A DNA stretch of 64,000 bases, taken from positions 1 through 64,000 of the forward strand of contig NZ_JASCIQ010000031.1 in the NCBI RefSeq assembly GCF_029968035.1, read 5' to 3'. The position numbers and the translations under genes are program-made. Position 1 is the first letter of the stretch. Each line of letters begins with the position of its first letter. Origin of the DNA: Streptomyces cavernicola. Its GTDB lineage: Bacteria > Actinomycetota > Actinomycetes > Streptomycetales > Streptomycetaceae. Under the pieces are notes generated by a model. The model did not search any database and was not told the origin of the DNA. It saw nothing but the letters and a program-made list of their open reading frames with translations. Positions 33,246 through 41,485 of this stretch are shown here, one piece after another.

Positions 33246-33614
33246 CTACTCGTACGCCGCGCGCAGTGCGTCCCGTACCGCGTCGAGGGCGGCCCCTTGG
33301 CCGAGGCCGAGGCGACGGGCCTCCCTCGCGAACACCTGCGCGGCCGCAGCCGCACGCCGCTCCGCCGCATCCCCCGCCGCAGCGATGAACGTCCCGTTAC
33401 GACCACGGGTCTCGATCACCCCGTCCGCCTCCAGCGCGCGGTACGCCTTGGCCACTGTGTTGGCGGCGAGGCCGAGTTGCTCCGCGAGGCCTCGTACCGT
33501 CGGAAGTTTGTGGCCCACGGGCAGTGCGCCCGACCTGGCCTGCTCGGAGATCTGGGCGCGCACCTGCTCGTAGGGCGCGCCGGCTTCATGGTCGACGTGG
33601 ATCTTGAGGGTCAC
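33246..33614 (-). CDS. Short GntR family regulator (YtrA type)
   Basis: A 122-residue regulator with a full GntR winged helix (APYEQVRAQISEQARSGALPVGHKLPTVRGLAEQLGLAANTVAKAYRALEADGVIETRGRNGTFI) and only a ~45-residue helical tail, as in YtrA-type regulators. These usually control an adjacent ABC transporter, but none is adjacent here; the divergent neighbour is the GNAT gene at 33687, with a 72-base gap. It may control that gene or be self-contained. Confidence 0.9.
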   Translation of the reverse strand: MTLKIHVDHEAGAPYEQVRAQISEQARSGALPVGHKLPTVRGLAEQLGLAANTVAKAYRALEADGVIETRGRNGTFIAAAGDAAERRAAAAAQVFAREARRLGLGQGAALDAVRDALRAAYE

Positions 33615-33686
33615 GGAGTCGATTCTGGCGTACGGAACGGAAATTCAAAGGCGCGGGCCGGGGTTCGCGTCGTACGGTCCGTCACC

Positions 33687-34613
33687 ATGACTGTGCTCGT
33701 CAGAGAATTCCGCCCCGAGGACGCCGCGGCGACCGTCGACGTGCTCCGCGCGGCCATCCCGTTCCTGGTGACGACGGAGCAGGAGATCGTGTGGGCGGTG
33801 GCGCACGCCAACCCCGCGAGCGCCCATCGGCTCCTGGTCGCCGAGATCGACGGCCGGCTCGTCGGCCGTGCCCAGGTCGGCCTCGCGTACGAGAGCGGCA
33901 CGCCGGGGCAGGCGTACGCGAACGTGTACGTCCACCCGGACCACCGCGGGCAGGGCGCGGGCTCACTGCTGCTGCGCACCGCCGAGGAGCATCTGGCGTG
34001 CGCGGGCGCGAGCTCCGTCTACTCCTGGGTCCTTGACGCGAGCGCGAACCGGTGCTTCGCCGAGCGGCGCGGCTACCAGGCGCGCCGCTCCGCGCGCTTC
34101 CTGCGGCTCGACCTGGCGGCGGACACGCTGCCGCCGCCGCCCGAGATCCCGGCCGGGGTGGAGCTGCGCACGGCGGCGGACTTCGCGGGCGATCCGCGGC
34201 CGCTGTTCGCCCTCGACGCGGCGACGACCGCGGACGAGCCGAGCGACATCGGCGCCGAACTCGACGACTACGAGGACTGGTTGACGACGACCTGGGGTCA
34301 TCCGGGCCTGGACCGCGACCTCACCGTGGTGGCCGTCGTGGACGGGACTCCCGCGGCGTTCACCGCGGCCCGCACGGACCGGGTCAGCCGCTACTCCTCG
34401 GGGATGACGGGCGTGCTCCGTGCCCACCGGGGCCGCGGCCTGGCCAAGCTCGTGAAGGCGCACTCGCTGCACCGGGCGCGGGCGGCGGGCCTCACCGAGG
34501 CGTTCACCGGCAACGACGCGGAGAACCTGCCGATGCTGGCGGTCAACAAGTGGTTCGGTTACGAAATCTGTGCGACGGAGGTACGGCATGTCAGAGAACT
34601 CGGCATCGACTGA
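33687..34613 (+). CDS. Tandem GNAT acetyltransferase
   Basis: A 308-residue protein with two GNAT folds. The N-terminal one has acetyl-CoA loop YVHPDHRGQGAGSLLL (~80-97) and a complete C-terminal strand (FAERRGYQARRSARFLRL). The C-terminal one has VLRAHRGRGLAKLVKAHSL (~248-266), then NLPMLAVNKWFGYEI. The architecture resembles mycothiol synthase MshD and related double-GNAT enzymes, though the substrate is unknown. It overlaps the DUF402 gene by 26 bases. The start is ATG 33687. It is divergent from the short GntR gene. Confidence 0.9.
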   Translation: MTVLVREFRPEDAAATVDVLRAAIPFLVTTEQEIVWAVAHANPASAHRLLVAEIDGRLVGRAQVGLAYESGTPGQAYANVYVHPDHRGQGAGSLLLRTAEEHLACAGASSVYSWVLDASANRCFAERRGYQARRSARFLRLDLAADTLPPPPEIPAGVELRTAADFAGDPRPLFALDAATTADEPSDIGAELDDYEDWLTTTWGHPGLDRDLTVVAVVDGTPAAFTAARTDRVSRYSSGMTGVLRAHRGRGLAKLVKAHSLHRARAAGLTEAFTGNDAENLPMLAVNKWFGYEICATEVRHVRELGID

Positions 34614-35139
34614 GGACGGCATGGGAGGTAACGGCGGTACGGGCGGCGCCGGCAGCGCTGGCGGCACCGTGGACGTGGTGCTGCGCAAGGCGGGGCGCAC
34701 GAAGATCGGCTATCCGGCGACGCTGCTGAGCGACGACGGCGTCCACCTCGTCGTACGCGCGCTCTGGGCGGGCGAGGGCGTGCGCGACTTCGGCTTCGTA
34801 CGCTTCGAGCCGGGCGACGTGTTCACCGAGCACTACTGGCGGGACCGGTGGTACGCGGTGAAGGAAGTCCGGGCGGGCGACGGGGAGTTGAAGGGCTGGT
34901 ACTGCGATGTGACCCGGCCTGCCGAGGTCGGCGCGGACGGCGTCGTCGTGGAGGACCTGGACCTGGACCTGTGGGTGTCCGCCGACGGCACGTCCGTGCT
35001 GCGGCTCGACGAGGACGAGTTCGCCGAGAGCGGCCTCGCGGAGCGGGACCCCGAGGCCGCCACGGCTGCCACAGCGGCCCTGGACGAGCTCGAACTCCTC
35101 GCCAGGGGAGACAAGTTGGAGCCCCTGCTCGCGACCTGA
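34588..35139 (+). CDS. DUF402-domain protein (FomD/nucleotide phosphatase-like)
   Basis: A 183-residue protein. After a Gly/Ala-rich leader (~1-27) the DUF402 fold begins (VDVVLRKAGRTKIGYPATLL) and includes FEPGDVFTEHYWRDRWYAVKEVRAGDGELKGWYCDVTRPAEVGADGVVVEDLDLDLWV, the acidic metal-binding core of the family (FomD-like phosphohydrolases). It overlaps the tandem GNAT gene by 26 bases and has GGAGG nine bases before ATG 34588, so the two are co-expressed. The substrate is unknown. Confidence 0.9.
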   Translation: MSENSASTEDGMGGNGGTGGAGSAGGTVDVVLRKAGRTKIGYPATLLSDDGVHLVVRALWAGEGVRDFGFVRFEPGDVFTEHYWRDRWYAVKEVRAGDGELKGWYCDVTRPAEVGADGVVVEDLDLDLWVSADGTSVLRLDEDEFAESGLAERDPEAATAATAALDELELLARGDKLEPLLAT

Positions 35140-35156
35140 GCCCCGCGCGCCCGGCG

Positions 35157-36362
35157 CTATCCCTCGCTCATCGGCAGCGGCACCGCCCTCCGGGCCTTCG
35201 GCTCGTACGCCACCGGGTCGTCATCCTCGTGCCAGTGGAGGACGAAGCGCTCGCCCGCGCGGTACGCGTCGAGGCCCGCTCTGCAGTACGCCACCATGTC
35301 GTCCGGCAGGGCGTCCAGGGCGTACCAGCCGAGCTCCGAGCACTTGTCCGGCTCGCGGTTGACGGGGGTGCCGCCCGCCCCGTGGGCCGCCTCGAAGAAC
35401 CAGCCGATGCGGGGCTCGGCGCCGGGGCCGCGGTGCTGCATGACGAGGGCGACGCGCAGGTCCTCCGGCGCCAGGCGCAGGCCGACCTCCTCCTCGGCCT
35501 CGCGGATCACCGCCGCCCGTACGTCCTCGCCGTCCTCCGCGTGGCCGGAGGGGGCGTGCAGCAGGCCGTCCGCGTACCCCGTGCCGGCGCGGCGGGTGAG
35601 CAGGACCTCGCCGCCCCTGCGCACGATCAGGTGCACGTCGACCACCTCCCGGTGGCGGCGCGGGCCGTCCACGACCGCCACAAGCGCGTACCGCTCGTCG
35701 CTGACCGGGCCGCCCCACAGCCGGGCGTCGCCGGACAGCGACTCGGTGTGCACCCGCCCGGCGAGCGGGGCGAGGGCGCGGGCGAGCCGGGCCGCGGGGA
35801 TCCCGACCGGGCTCTGCTCGCCCCACACTCCCTCGACCAGGACGAGTCGGCCGCCGGGCCGGAGCAGCGTGCACCAGTGGCGCAGGGCGGCCTCCGGGTC
35901 CGGCAGCATCCAGACGACGTGCCGGGCCAGGATCACGTCGAAGCGGCGGCCGCCGTCGAGCGGAGGTCTGCCCGCATCGCCGACGAGCACCTCGGCCCCG
36001 GTCCCGGCGAGCTTCGCGCGGGCCCGCTCGACCATGCGGGGCGCGCTGTCGACGGCGGTGACGCGGTGGCCCTGCCCGGCGGCGAGCAGTGACAGGCTGC
36101 CGGTGCCGCAGCCCAGGTCGAGCACGTCCGCGGGGGCCTGCGGCAGCCAGTCCGCGAGCCGACCCGCCCAGGCGGCGCGGACCTCGGCGTCGCGCAGGCC
36201 GTGGTCGGGGGCCTCGTCGAAGTGGGGTGCGGCTTCGTCCCAGTCGATGGGACGGTCGAGGGTGTCGAAGTCGAAACTTTCCGCGCTTTTCGGGCGGCCG
36301 GTGCGGGCGGTGCCGTCAGTGCCGTCGTTGGTGTCGGCGCTTCCTCGGCTCTCGGTGGTCAT
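35157..36362 (-). CDS. Methyltransferase-Nudix hydrolase fusion
   Basis: A 401-residue two-domain protein. Residues ~60-230 are a class I SAM methyltransferase (motif I VLDLGCGTGSL at 80-90, then VTAVDSAPRMVERAR, and LLRPGGRLVLVEGV). Residues ~240-395 are a Nudix hydrolase with a complete Nudix box, G273 to L295 (GHAEDGEDVRAAVIREAEEEVGL pattern Gx5Ex7REUxEExGU). The active residues of both halves appear intact. Joining a nucleotide pyrophosphatase to a methyltransferase suggests modification or clearance of a nucleotide-linked substrate, but none is known. It is convergent with DUF402 (17 bases apart). Confidence 0.9.
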   Translation of the reverse strand: MTTESRGSADTNDGTDGTARTGRPKSAESFDFDTLDRPIDWDEAAPHFDEAPDHGLRDAEVRAAWAGRLADWLPQAPADVLDLGCGTGSLSLLAAGQGHRVTAVDSAPRMVERARAKLAGTGAEVLVGDAGRPPLDGGRRFDVILARHVVWMLPDPEAALRHWCTLLRPGGRLVLVEGVWGEQSPVGIPAARLARALAPLAGRVHTESLSGDARLWGGPVSDERYALVAVVDGPRRHREVVDVHLIVRRGGEVLLTRRAGTGYADGLLHAPSGHAEDGEDVRAAVIREAEEEVGLRLAPEDLRVALVMQHRGPGAEPRIGWFFEAAHGAGGTPVNREPDKCSELGWYALDALPDDMVAYCRAGLDAYRAGERFVLHWHEDDDPVAYEPKARRAVPLPMSEG

Positions 36363-36651
36363 GAGGCCGATGGTCGCAGGCGCCACTGACAACGGCCGTC
36401 GAGCGCCGGTCAGTTGACGCGTCCCGCAGGCCTCACATCCGCTCCGTATCCGCTCCGTCACAGGAGTGCACAGAGGGCGCACGGGGCGCAGGAACGGCCC
36501 CGTAGAACGTGATCCACACCCCTGAGCGCGGCCCGACGCACCAGATGGAGTGACGCAGGCCACAGACAGCGGTCCGGCTATGGGTGACGCTCCTCTTCCG
36601 GGTCTGTCTCCCGAACGCGGAACCAGGCCTGCTCCACCCTAGGAGGCCGTC

Positions 36652-36789
36652 ATGCGTCGCCAGACCCTGCACAAGCCCCTGACCAGGCCCGCCGCTCACC
36701 GCCGCGCCGAGGAGCGCCGCGAAGAGGCGGCCCGGCCGCGCCCCGAAGTCCGCGAGGACATCCGCAGAACATGGTGGCCAGAGAGCTGA
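36652..36789 (+). CDS. 45-residue basic protein
   Basis: A very short gene: ATG 36652 with a perfect AGGAGG five bases upstream and stop at 36787-36789. The product (MRRQTLHKPLTRPAAHRRAE ... IRRTWWPES) is Arg/Glu-rich, helical and ends in WWPES. A strong RBS at the right spacing plus a well-formed short protein make it likely real, and I recall similar short proteins in Streptomyces. Function is unknown. It ends six bases before repeat R5. Confidence 0.65.
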   Translation: MRRQTLHKPLTRPAAHRRAEERREEAARPRPEVREDIRRTWWPES

Positions 36790-36794
36790 CCGCC

Positions 36795-36901
36795 GGCGCG
36801 GGGCCCCGATAGGGGCGCGGGGAACTGCGCGACCGGCCACGACGAAAGCCGCAGCCGAACGAACAGCGGCGCAGCCTTTCGGGAAGGGGCGGGGAGGGGA
36901 A
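36795..36901. repeat. GC-rich intergenic inverted-repeat element, copy R5 (short)
   Basis: A half-copy: GGGCGCGGGGAACTGCGCGACC, CCACGACG and the right outer arm TTTCGGGAAGGGGCGGGGAG, without the left outer arm. It sits between the 45-residue gene (ends 36789) and the convergent GNAT gene (ends 36905). Confidence 0.8.
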
Positions 36902-36904
36902 AAG

Positions 36905-37366
36905 TCACGCCCCGGCGCCCACCCGCTTGCGGTAGTGGATCCGGTCGTACGGACCGTCCACGCGCCGCTCGACGACCTCGTACCCGTACCGGGCGTAGAT
37001 CTTCTGGTTCTCCCACATCAGCGCATTCGTGAGCAGCCGCACCTCCGGCACCCCGAGCTCCACGGCCCGCCGCTCCACGAATGCGAGGAGAACACGGCCC
37101 ACCCCGCGCCCGTGGGCGTCGGGGTGGACCGCGATGGACTCCAGGTAGAGGTGGTCCGCGTGCGGGACGAGGACCACCAGGCCGGTGAAGGGGTCACCGG
37201 TGACGAACACCCGGCCCGCCGCCACGTCCGCGGCGTGGTCCCGGTCCATCGGCGCGGGGCGGAGGCCGATGCGCTCGATGTAGCGGTGGTACGCGGCGTC
37301 CGTCACCGCGCGTACGGCGGCGACGTCGGTCGTGGTGGCGGGCCGGATGTCAGCAGGAGTCGTCAT
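36905..37366 (-). CDS. GNAT acetyltransferase
   Basis: A 153-residue single-domain acetyltransferase with acetyl-CoA loop VHPDAHGRGVGRVLLAF and the C-terminal MWENQKIYARYGYEVVERR. It is the last gene of the tctCBA operon: its start overlaps the TctA stop by four bases (ATGA at 37363-37366). A GNAT protein tied to a tricarboxylate transporter suggests the modification of a transported acid or a protein of the pathway, but the substrate is unknown. Confidence 0.92.
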   Translation of the reverse strand: MTTPADIRPATTTDVAAVRAVTDAAYHRYIERIGLRPAPMDRDHAADVAAGRVFVTGDPFTGLVVLVPHADHLYLESIAVHPDAHGRGVGRVLLAFVERRAVELGVPEVRLLTNALMWENQKIYARYGYEVVERRVDGPYDRIHYRKRVGAGA

Positions 37367-38886
37367 GCGTCGACGGTACGGTCCGATCGGTCCGGCCGGT
37401 CCGAACTGCCGCGTACGAACAGCTTCTTGAGCAGCGGCCAGGCGAGCAGGATCAGGACGACCGCGTACACCGTCACCGAGAACGGCGTGTTCACGAGGCC
37501 CGTGACGCTGCCGTCGCTGATCTGCAGGGCGCGGCGCAGCTGCTGTTCGGCGGCCGGGCCGAGGATGACTCCGATGACGGCGGGCAGGACGGGCAGTCCG
37601 TAGCGCCGCATGCCGAAGCCGATCAGGCCGATGACCAGGAGGATCACCAGGTCGAGCGCCTCACCGCCGACCGCGTACGCGCCGACCGCGGCGAAGAAGA
37701 GGATGCCCGCGTAGAGGTACGGCCGCGGGATGCGGAGCAGCTTCGCCCAGAGCGGGGCCAGCGGCAGGTTCAGGGCGAGCAGCAGCACCATGCCGACGAA
37801 GAGCGAGGCGATCAGGCCCCAGACCAGCTCCGGTTCCCGTTCGAAGAGGAGCGGGCCCGGCTGGATGCCGTACTGCTGGAACGCGGCGAGCATCACGGCC
37901 GCGACGGCGGTGGTCGGCAGGCCGAGAGTGAGCATGGAGACGAGGGTTCCGGCCGCCGACGCGGAGGCCGCGGACTCGGGGCCCGCGACGCCCTCGATGG
38001 CGCCCTTGCCGAACTGGTCCTTGTGCTTGGAGAGCCGCTTCTCCGTGACGTACGAGAGGAACGTGGGGATCTCCGCGCCGCCGGCCGGGATCGCGCCGAA
38101 CGGGAAGCCGATGGCGGGGCCGCGCAGCCAGGACTTCCAGGAGCGCTTGACGTCGGCCTTGCCGAGCCAGGGGCGGCCGACCGGGATGGCCTCGCCGCTG
38201 GTGCGGCGCAGGTGCGCGGCGACCCACAGGGCCTCGCCGATCGCGAACAGGCCCACCGCGACGATCACCACGTCGACGCCGTCGGCGAGTTGGAGCGAGC
38301 CGAAGGTGAGGCGCTGCTGGCCGGTCATCTGGTCGAGGCCGATCAGGCCGATGGTGAGACCGATGAGCAGGGAGGCCATGCCGCGGATGCGGGAGGAGCC
38401 GAGGACGCTGGTCACCGCGATGAACGCGAGGACCATGATGGCGAAATAGTCGGGTGCGCCGATGTCGACGGCGAGTTCGGCGATCTTCGGGGCGAGGGCG
38501 ACGAGCAGGATCGTGCCGACCATGCCGCCTGCGAAGTGGCCGATGGCGGCGGCCGCGAGCGCCTGTGCGCCGCGCCCCGCCTTCGCCATCGGGTTGCCCT
38601 CCATCGCCGCGACGACGGCGGCGCTCTCACCCGGGGTGTTGAGCAGGATGGAGGTCGTGGAGCCGCCGAACATCGCGCCGTAGTAGATCCCGGCGAACAT
38701 GATGAACGCGGCCGTCGGGTCGAGTCCGTACGTCACGGGGAGCAGCAGGGCGACGGCCATGGCGGGGCCGATGCCGGGCAGGACGCCGATGGCGGTGCCG
38801 AGGAGCACGCCTATCGCGGCCCAGAGGAGATTGAGCGGGGACAGGGCCGTACCGAAGCCGTCGATCAGGGAGTTGAGGGCGTTCAT
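37363..38886 (-). CDS. tctA: Tripartite tricarboxylate transporter, large membrane subunit TctA
   Basis: A 507-residue, ~11-12-helix TctA protein that forms the channel of a tripartite tricarboxylate transporter. Family blocks include LLWAAIGVLLGTAIGVLPGIGPAMAVALLLP (~17-48), GIYYGAMFGGSTTSILLNTPGESAAVVAAMEG (~66-97), and GFPFGAIPAGGAEIPTFLSY. The start at 38886 lies one base after TctB's stop. It is the third gene of tctC-tctB-tctA-GNAT. The intact triad supports uptake of citrate or a related acid with sodium or proton coupling. Confidence 0.95.
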   Translation of the reverse strand: MNALNSLIDGFGTALSPLNLLWAAIGVLLGTAIGVLPGIGPAMAVALLLPVTYGLDPTAAFIMFAGIYYGAMFGGSTTSILLNTPGESAAVVAAMEGNPMAKAGRGAQALAAAAIGHFAGGMVGTILLVALAPKIAELAVDIGAPDYFAIMVLAFIAVTSVLGSSRIRGMASLLIGLTIGLIGLDQMTGQQRLTFGSLQLADGVDVVIVAVGLFAIGEALWVAAHLRRTSGEAIPVGRPWLGKADVKRSWKSWLRGPAIGFPFGAIPAGGAEIPTFLSYVTEKRLSKHKDQFGKGAIEGVAGPESAASASAAGTLVSMLTLGLPTTAVAAVMLAAFQQYGIQPGPLLFEREPELVWGLIASLFVGMVLLLALNLPLAPLWAKLLRIPRPYLYAGILFFAAVGAYAVGGEALDLVILLVIGLIGFGMRRYGLPVLPAVIGVILGPAAEQQLRRALQISDGSVTGLVNTPFSVTVYAVVLILLAWPLLKKLFVRGSSDRPDRSDRTVDA

Positions 38887-38887
38887 G

Positions 38888-39427
38888 TCACAGCGCTCCC
38901 ATCAGCGGACCGCCGGGCAGCGGCACCCCGAGCAGGTTGTTGAAGACGACGTAGGTGAGCAGGGAGAGCCCGGCGGCGATGAGCGGGTCGCGGTCGAAGC
39001 GGCGGCTGCCGAGCGCGAAGGCTGCGCCCCAGAAGAGCAGCGCTCCGGCGATCGGGAAGCCGAGCGGGTCGATCAGGACGGCGGTGGCCAGGAAGACCCC
39101 GGCGAGGAGCAGGACGGTGCGCCAGTCGGCGGGTTCGGACAGGTCGACGTCCTCGCCGGTCTCGGACTCGCCGCGGCCGCCGCGCAGCACGTCGACGGCG
39201 AGCAGGGCGGCGATGACGAGCAGCCCGACACCGACCACGATCGGCACGGTCTTCGGGCCGACGGGGCCGCGCTGGGTGATGTCGACGTCCATGGTGAGCG
39301 CGTCGGTGAGGACGAGCACGCCGAGCACCAACAGCAGGACGGACACGCCGAGTTCGGAGTGCTCCTTGAGCCAGGACCGGCGCGGTTCGGGCTGCGCGGG
39401 GGGCGTTTCGGTGGTCGTCGTGGTCAC
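38888..39427 (-). CDS. tctB: Tripartite tricarboxylate transporter, small membrane subunit TctB
   Basis: A 179-residue protein with about four helices (LGVSVLLLVLGVLVLTDAL, TVPIVVGVGLLVIAALLAVDVL, TVLLLAGVFLATAVLIDPLGFPIAGALLFWGAAFALG and LIAAGLSLLTYVVFNNLLGVPLP). The GTG start at 39427 overlaps TctC's stop (GTGA); longer upstream readings lie inside tctC. It works with TctA and TctC. Confidence 0.92.
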   Translation of the reverse strand: MTTTTTETPPAQPEPRRSWLKEHSELGVSVLLLVLGVLVLTDALTMDVDITQRGPVGPKTVPIVVGVGLLVIAALLAVDVLRGGRGESETGEDVDLSEPADWRTVLLLAGVFLATAVLIDPLGFPIAGALLFWGAAFALGSRRFDRDPLIAAGLSLLTYVVFNNLLGVPLPGGPLMGAL

Positions 39428-40416
39428 AGCCCGAGCTCCTTCAGTACGGACACGACACGCTTGTCCTGGGCGTCGAGGAAGTCGCCGAACTCGTCGCCGG
39501 TGGCGAAGGCGTCCTCCCAGCCGTTCTTCTTCATCGACTTCTGCCACTGCTCCGAGGCGTGCAGCTTCTCGACGAGGCCGGTGAGCTTCTCGCGTTCGCT
39601 GTCGGAGAGGCCGGGCGGGGCGACGACGCCGCGCCAGTTGGTGAAGTTCACGTCGTAGCCGGACTCCTTGAGGGTCGGCCCGTCGAGGCCCGCGACCCGC
39701 TTCGGCCCGGTCACGGCCAGCAGCCGCAGCTCGCCGGACTTGATCTGGTCGAGGTATTCGCCGACGCCGGAGACGCCGAAGGCGACCTTGTTGCCGAGGA
39801 TCGAGGCGAGGAGTTCACCGCCGCCGTCGAACGGCACGTAGTTGACCTTCTTCGGCTCGATCCCGGCCGCCCGCGCCATGAGCATCGGCGCGATGTGGTC
39901 GGGCCCGCCGGGCGAGGAACCGCCACCGACCGGCATCTTGCCCGGGTTCTTCTTCCAGGCGTCGATGAGATCGTCGATGGTCTTGTACGGGGAGTCCTTG
40001 GCGACCACCACGACGTCCTGCTCCTCGGTGAGGCGGGCGATCGGGGTGGTGTCGGCGAGGGTCTTGGGCGAGTGGTTGGAGCGTGCGGCGCCGACGACGC
40101 CCAGGCCCATGGACATGGCGAGCTTGCCGTTGCCGTGCTCGCCGACGAGCCGGGTCAGGCCCACGGTGCCGCCCGCACCGGGCAGGTTGAACACCTCGAT
40201 GTTGTGGGTGAGTCCGGCGTCCTCGGCGTCCTTGGCCGCGGTGCGGGCCGTGATGTCGTAGCCGCCGCCCGGGGTGTTGGGGACCATGAAGCGCAGGCCC
40301 GGGATCTGCGTGCCGGTCTCGGCGCCGCTGCCCGGGGTGAGCAGCGGCGGCCCGGCGAGCACGAGCAGCGCGGCCCCGAGCAGGGCGAGGGGTGTGCGCA
40401 GGCGCACGTGTGCCAC
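39424..40416 (-). CDS. tctC: Tripartite tricarboxylate transporter solute-binding protein TctC
   Basis: A ~330-residue Bug/TctC-family binding protein that captures the substrate outside the membrane. The N-terminal signal (RTPLALLGAALLVLAGPPLL) lacks a lipobox. The mature part has LRFMVPNTPGGGYDITARTAAK and NLPGAGGTVGLTRLVGEHGNG, the ligand loop SSPGGPDHIAPMLMARAAGI, and the C-terminal PPGLSDSEREKLTGLVEKLH. The exact start is uncertain: GTG 40416 or 40419 fits the signal peptide; the frame is open to 40503. CGTTAACAAG lies 61-70 bases upstream. Confidence 0.92.
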   Translation of the reverse strand: MAHVRLRTPLALLGAALLVLAGPPLLTPGSGAETGTQIPGLRFMVPNTPGGGYDITARTAAKDAEDAGLTHNIEVFNLPGAGGTVGLTRLVGEHGNGKLAMSMGLGVVGAARSNHSPKTLADTTPIARLTEEQDVVVVAKDSPYKTIDDLIDAWKKNPGKMPVGGGSSPGGPDHIAPMLMARAAGIEPKKVNYVPFDGGGELLASILGNKVAFGVSGVGEYLDQIKSGELRLLAVTGPKRVAGLDGPTLKESGYDVNFTNWRGVVAPPGLSDSEREKLTGLVEKLHASEQWQKSMKKNGWEDAFATGDEFGDFLDAQDKRVVSVLKELGL

Positions 40417-40476
40417 CACCTGTCGGTACGTGAAGGGGAAAGAGTCGCTTGTGAGGTGGCCCACATGTTGCCTGGG

Positions 40477-40486
40477 CGTTAACAAG
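40477..40486. promoter_or_regulatory. Shared 10-mer upstream of tctC
   Basis: CGTTAACAAG, same orientation and similar distance from the start as the copy upstream of citMHS (17686-17695). It sits in the gap shared with the divergent response-regulator gene. A tandem CGTTGTGGT repeat lies at 40512-40529 nearer that gene. Confidence 0.5.
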
Positions 40487-40549
40487 CTGTCTCTCTTCCG
40501 CAAGCAACGGACGTTGTGGTCGTTGTGGTCGGCTACCTAGCCTGACGCG

Positions 40550-41257
40550 GTGAACGAGCAGACGAAAGTCCCCGTCAACGTGCTTGTCGTGGACGACGAC
40601 TTCATGGTGGCCAAGCTGCACGGCCGCTTCGTGTCCGCGATGGAAGGATTCGCCGTGGCCGGGGTCGCGCACAGCGGTGCGGAGGCGCTGCGGGCCGCCG
40701 AGCGGCTCCACCCCGATCTCGTACTCCTCGACGTGTATCTGCCGGACATGGACGGCATCGCCGTACTGCGGGAGCTCAGGGCGGCGGAGGAGCGGGATCC
40801 GGCGCGGCCGCGGGTGGACGCGCTGTTCATCACGGCGGCCAGGGACGCGGAGGTGATCCGTTCCGCGCTGCGCGCCGGGGCGCTGCACTACCTCATCAAG
40901 CCGTTCAACCAGGCGGCGCTGCAGGAGCAGTTGAGGCATGTGGCCGCGTTGCGGGCCCGCCTGGACGACCTGGGCGAGGCCCGCCAGGAGGACGTCGACC
41001 AGATCTTCGGCACCCGCCCGCCGGGCTCCCGCGAACTGCCGAAGGGCCTCGCGGCGCACACCGCGGACCTGGTCGAGCGGGTGCTGCGCGCCCAGGCAGG
41101 CGACCTCTCGGCCTCGCAGTGCGCCGAGGCGGGCTCCCTCTCCCGGGTCAGCGCCCGCCGCTACCTGGAGTTCTTCGCGGACACGGGCCGGGTCGAGGTC
41201 ACGCTCAAGTACGGGGGGACTGGGCGGCCGGAGCGGCGGTACCGGTGGGTGGGGTGA
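40550..41257 (+). CDS. Response regulator (CitB/DctR-like)
   Basis: A 235-residue two-component regulator. The receiver domain has D15-D17, phospho-acceptor D61 in VLLDVYLPDMDG, T95 and K117 in LIKPFNQAAL. The C-terminal region (~150-235: LVERVLRAQAGDLSASQCAEAGSLSRVSARRYLEFFADTGRVEVTLKYGGTGRPERRYRWV) is a winged/HTH domain of the type seen in citrate- and C4-dicarboxylate-responsive regulators. It is divergent from tctCBA with a 133-base gap, so it very probably controls that operon. No sensor kinase is adjacent on either side. The start is GTG 40550. Confidence 0.93.
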   Translation: MNEQTKVPVNVLVVDDDFMVAKLHGRFVSAMEGFAVAGVAHSGAEALRAAERLHPDLVLLDVYLPDMDGIAVLRELRAAEERDPARPRVDALFITAARDAEVIRSALRAGALHYLIKPFNQAALQEQLRHVAALRARLDDLGEARQEDVDQIFGTRPPGSRELPKGLAAHTADLVERVLRAQAGDLSASQCAEAGSLSRVSARRYLEFFADTGRVEVTLKYGGTGRPERRYRWVG

Positions 41258-41452
41258 GCGGGTCCGGTCCGTACAGCTGTCGCTCACCTGTCGTCCCCCG
41301 GGCCCGGGGAAGAAATCCGGACGTTCCACCACCCCCCTTTAACGACCTCTGAGCCGCCCCTTAAGCGCACCATAAGGATCCCCAAGACCCCACCTCAGCA
41401 GGCGATTTCACGGTTCTCAGCGGCTAGCTTCGACTCTCGCCAACCCCCGACG

Positions 41453-41476
41453 CGAACCGTTTCGCGAACTGTTTCG
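41453..41476. repeat. 12-bp tandem near-palindromic repeat before the LPMO gene
   Basis: CGAACCGTTTCG and CGAACTGTTTCG lie end to end, one mismatch apart, ten bases before the LPMO start and just upstream of its GAGGAG RBS. Each unit is close to a palindrome (CGAA/TTCG arms). The place suits a regulator or leader element. Confidence 0.65.
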
Positions 41477-41485
41477 AGGAGCCCC

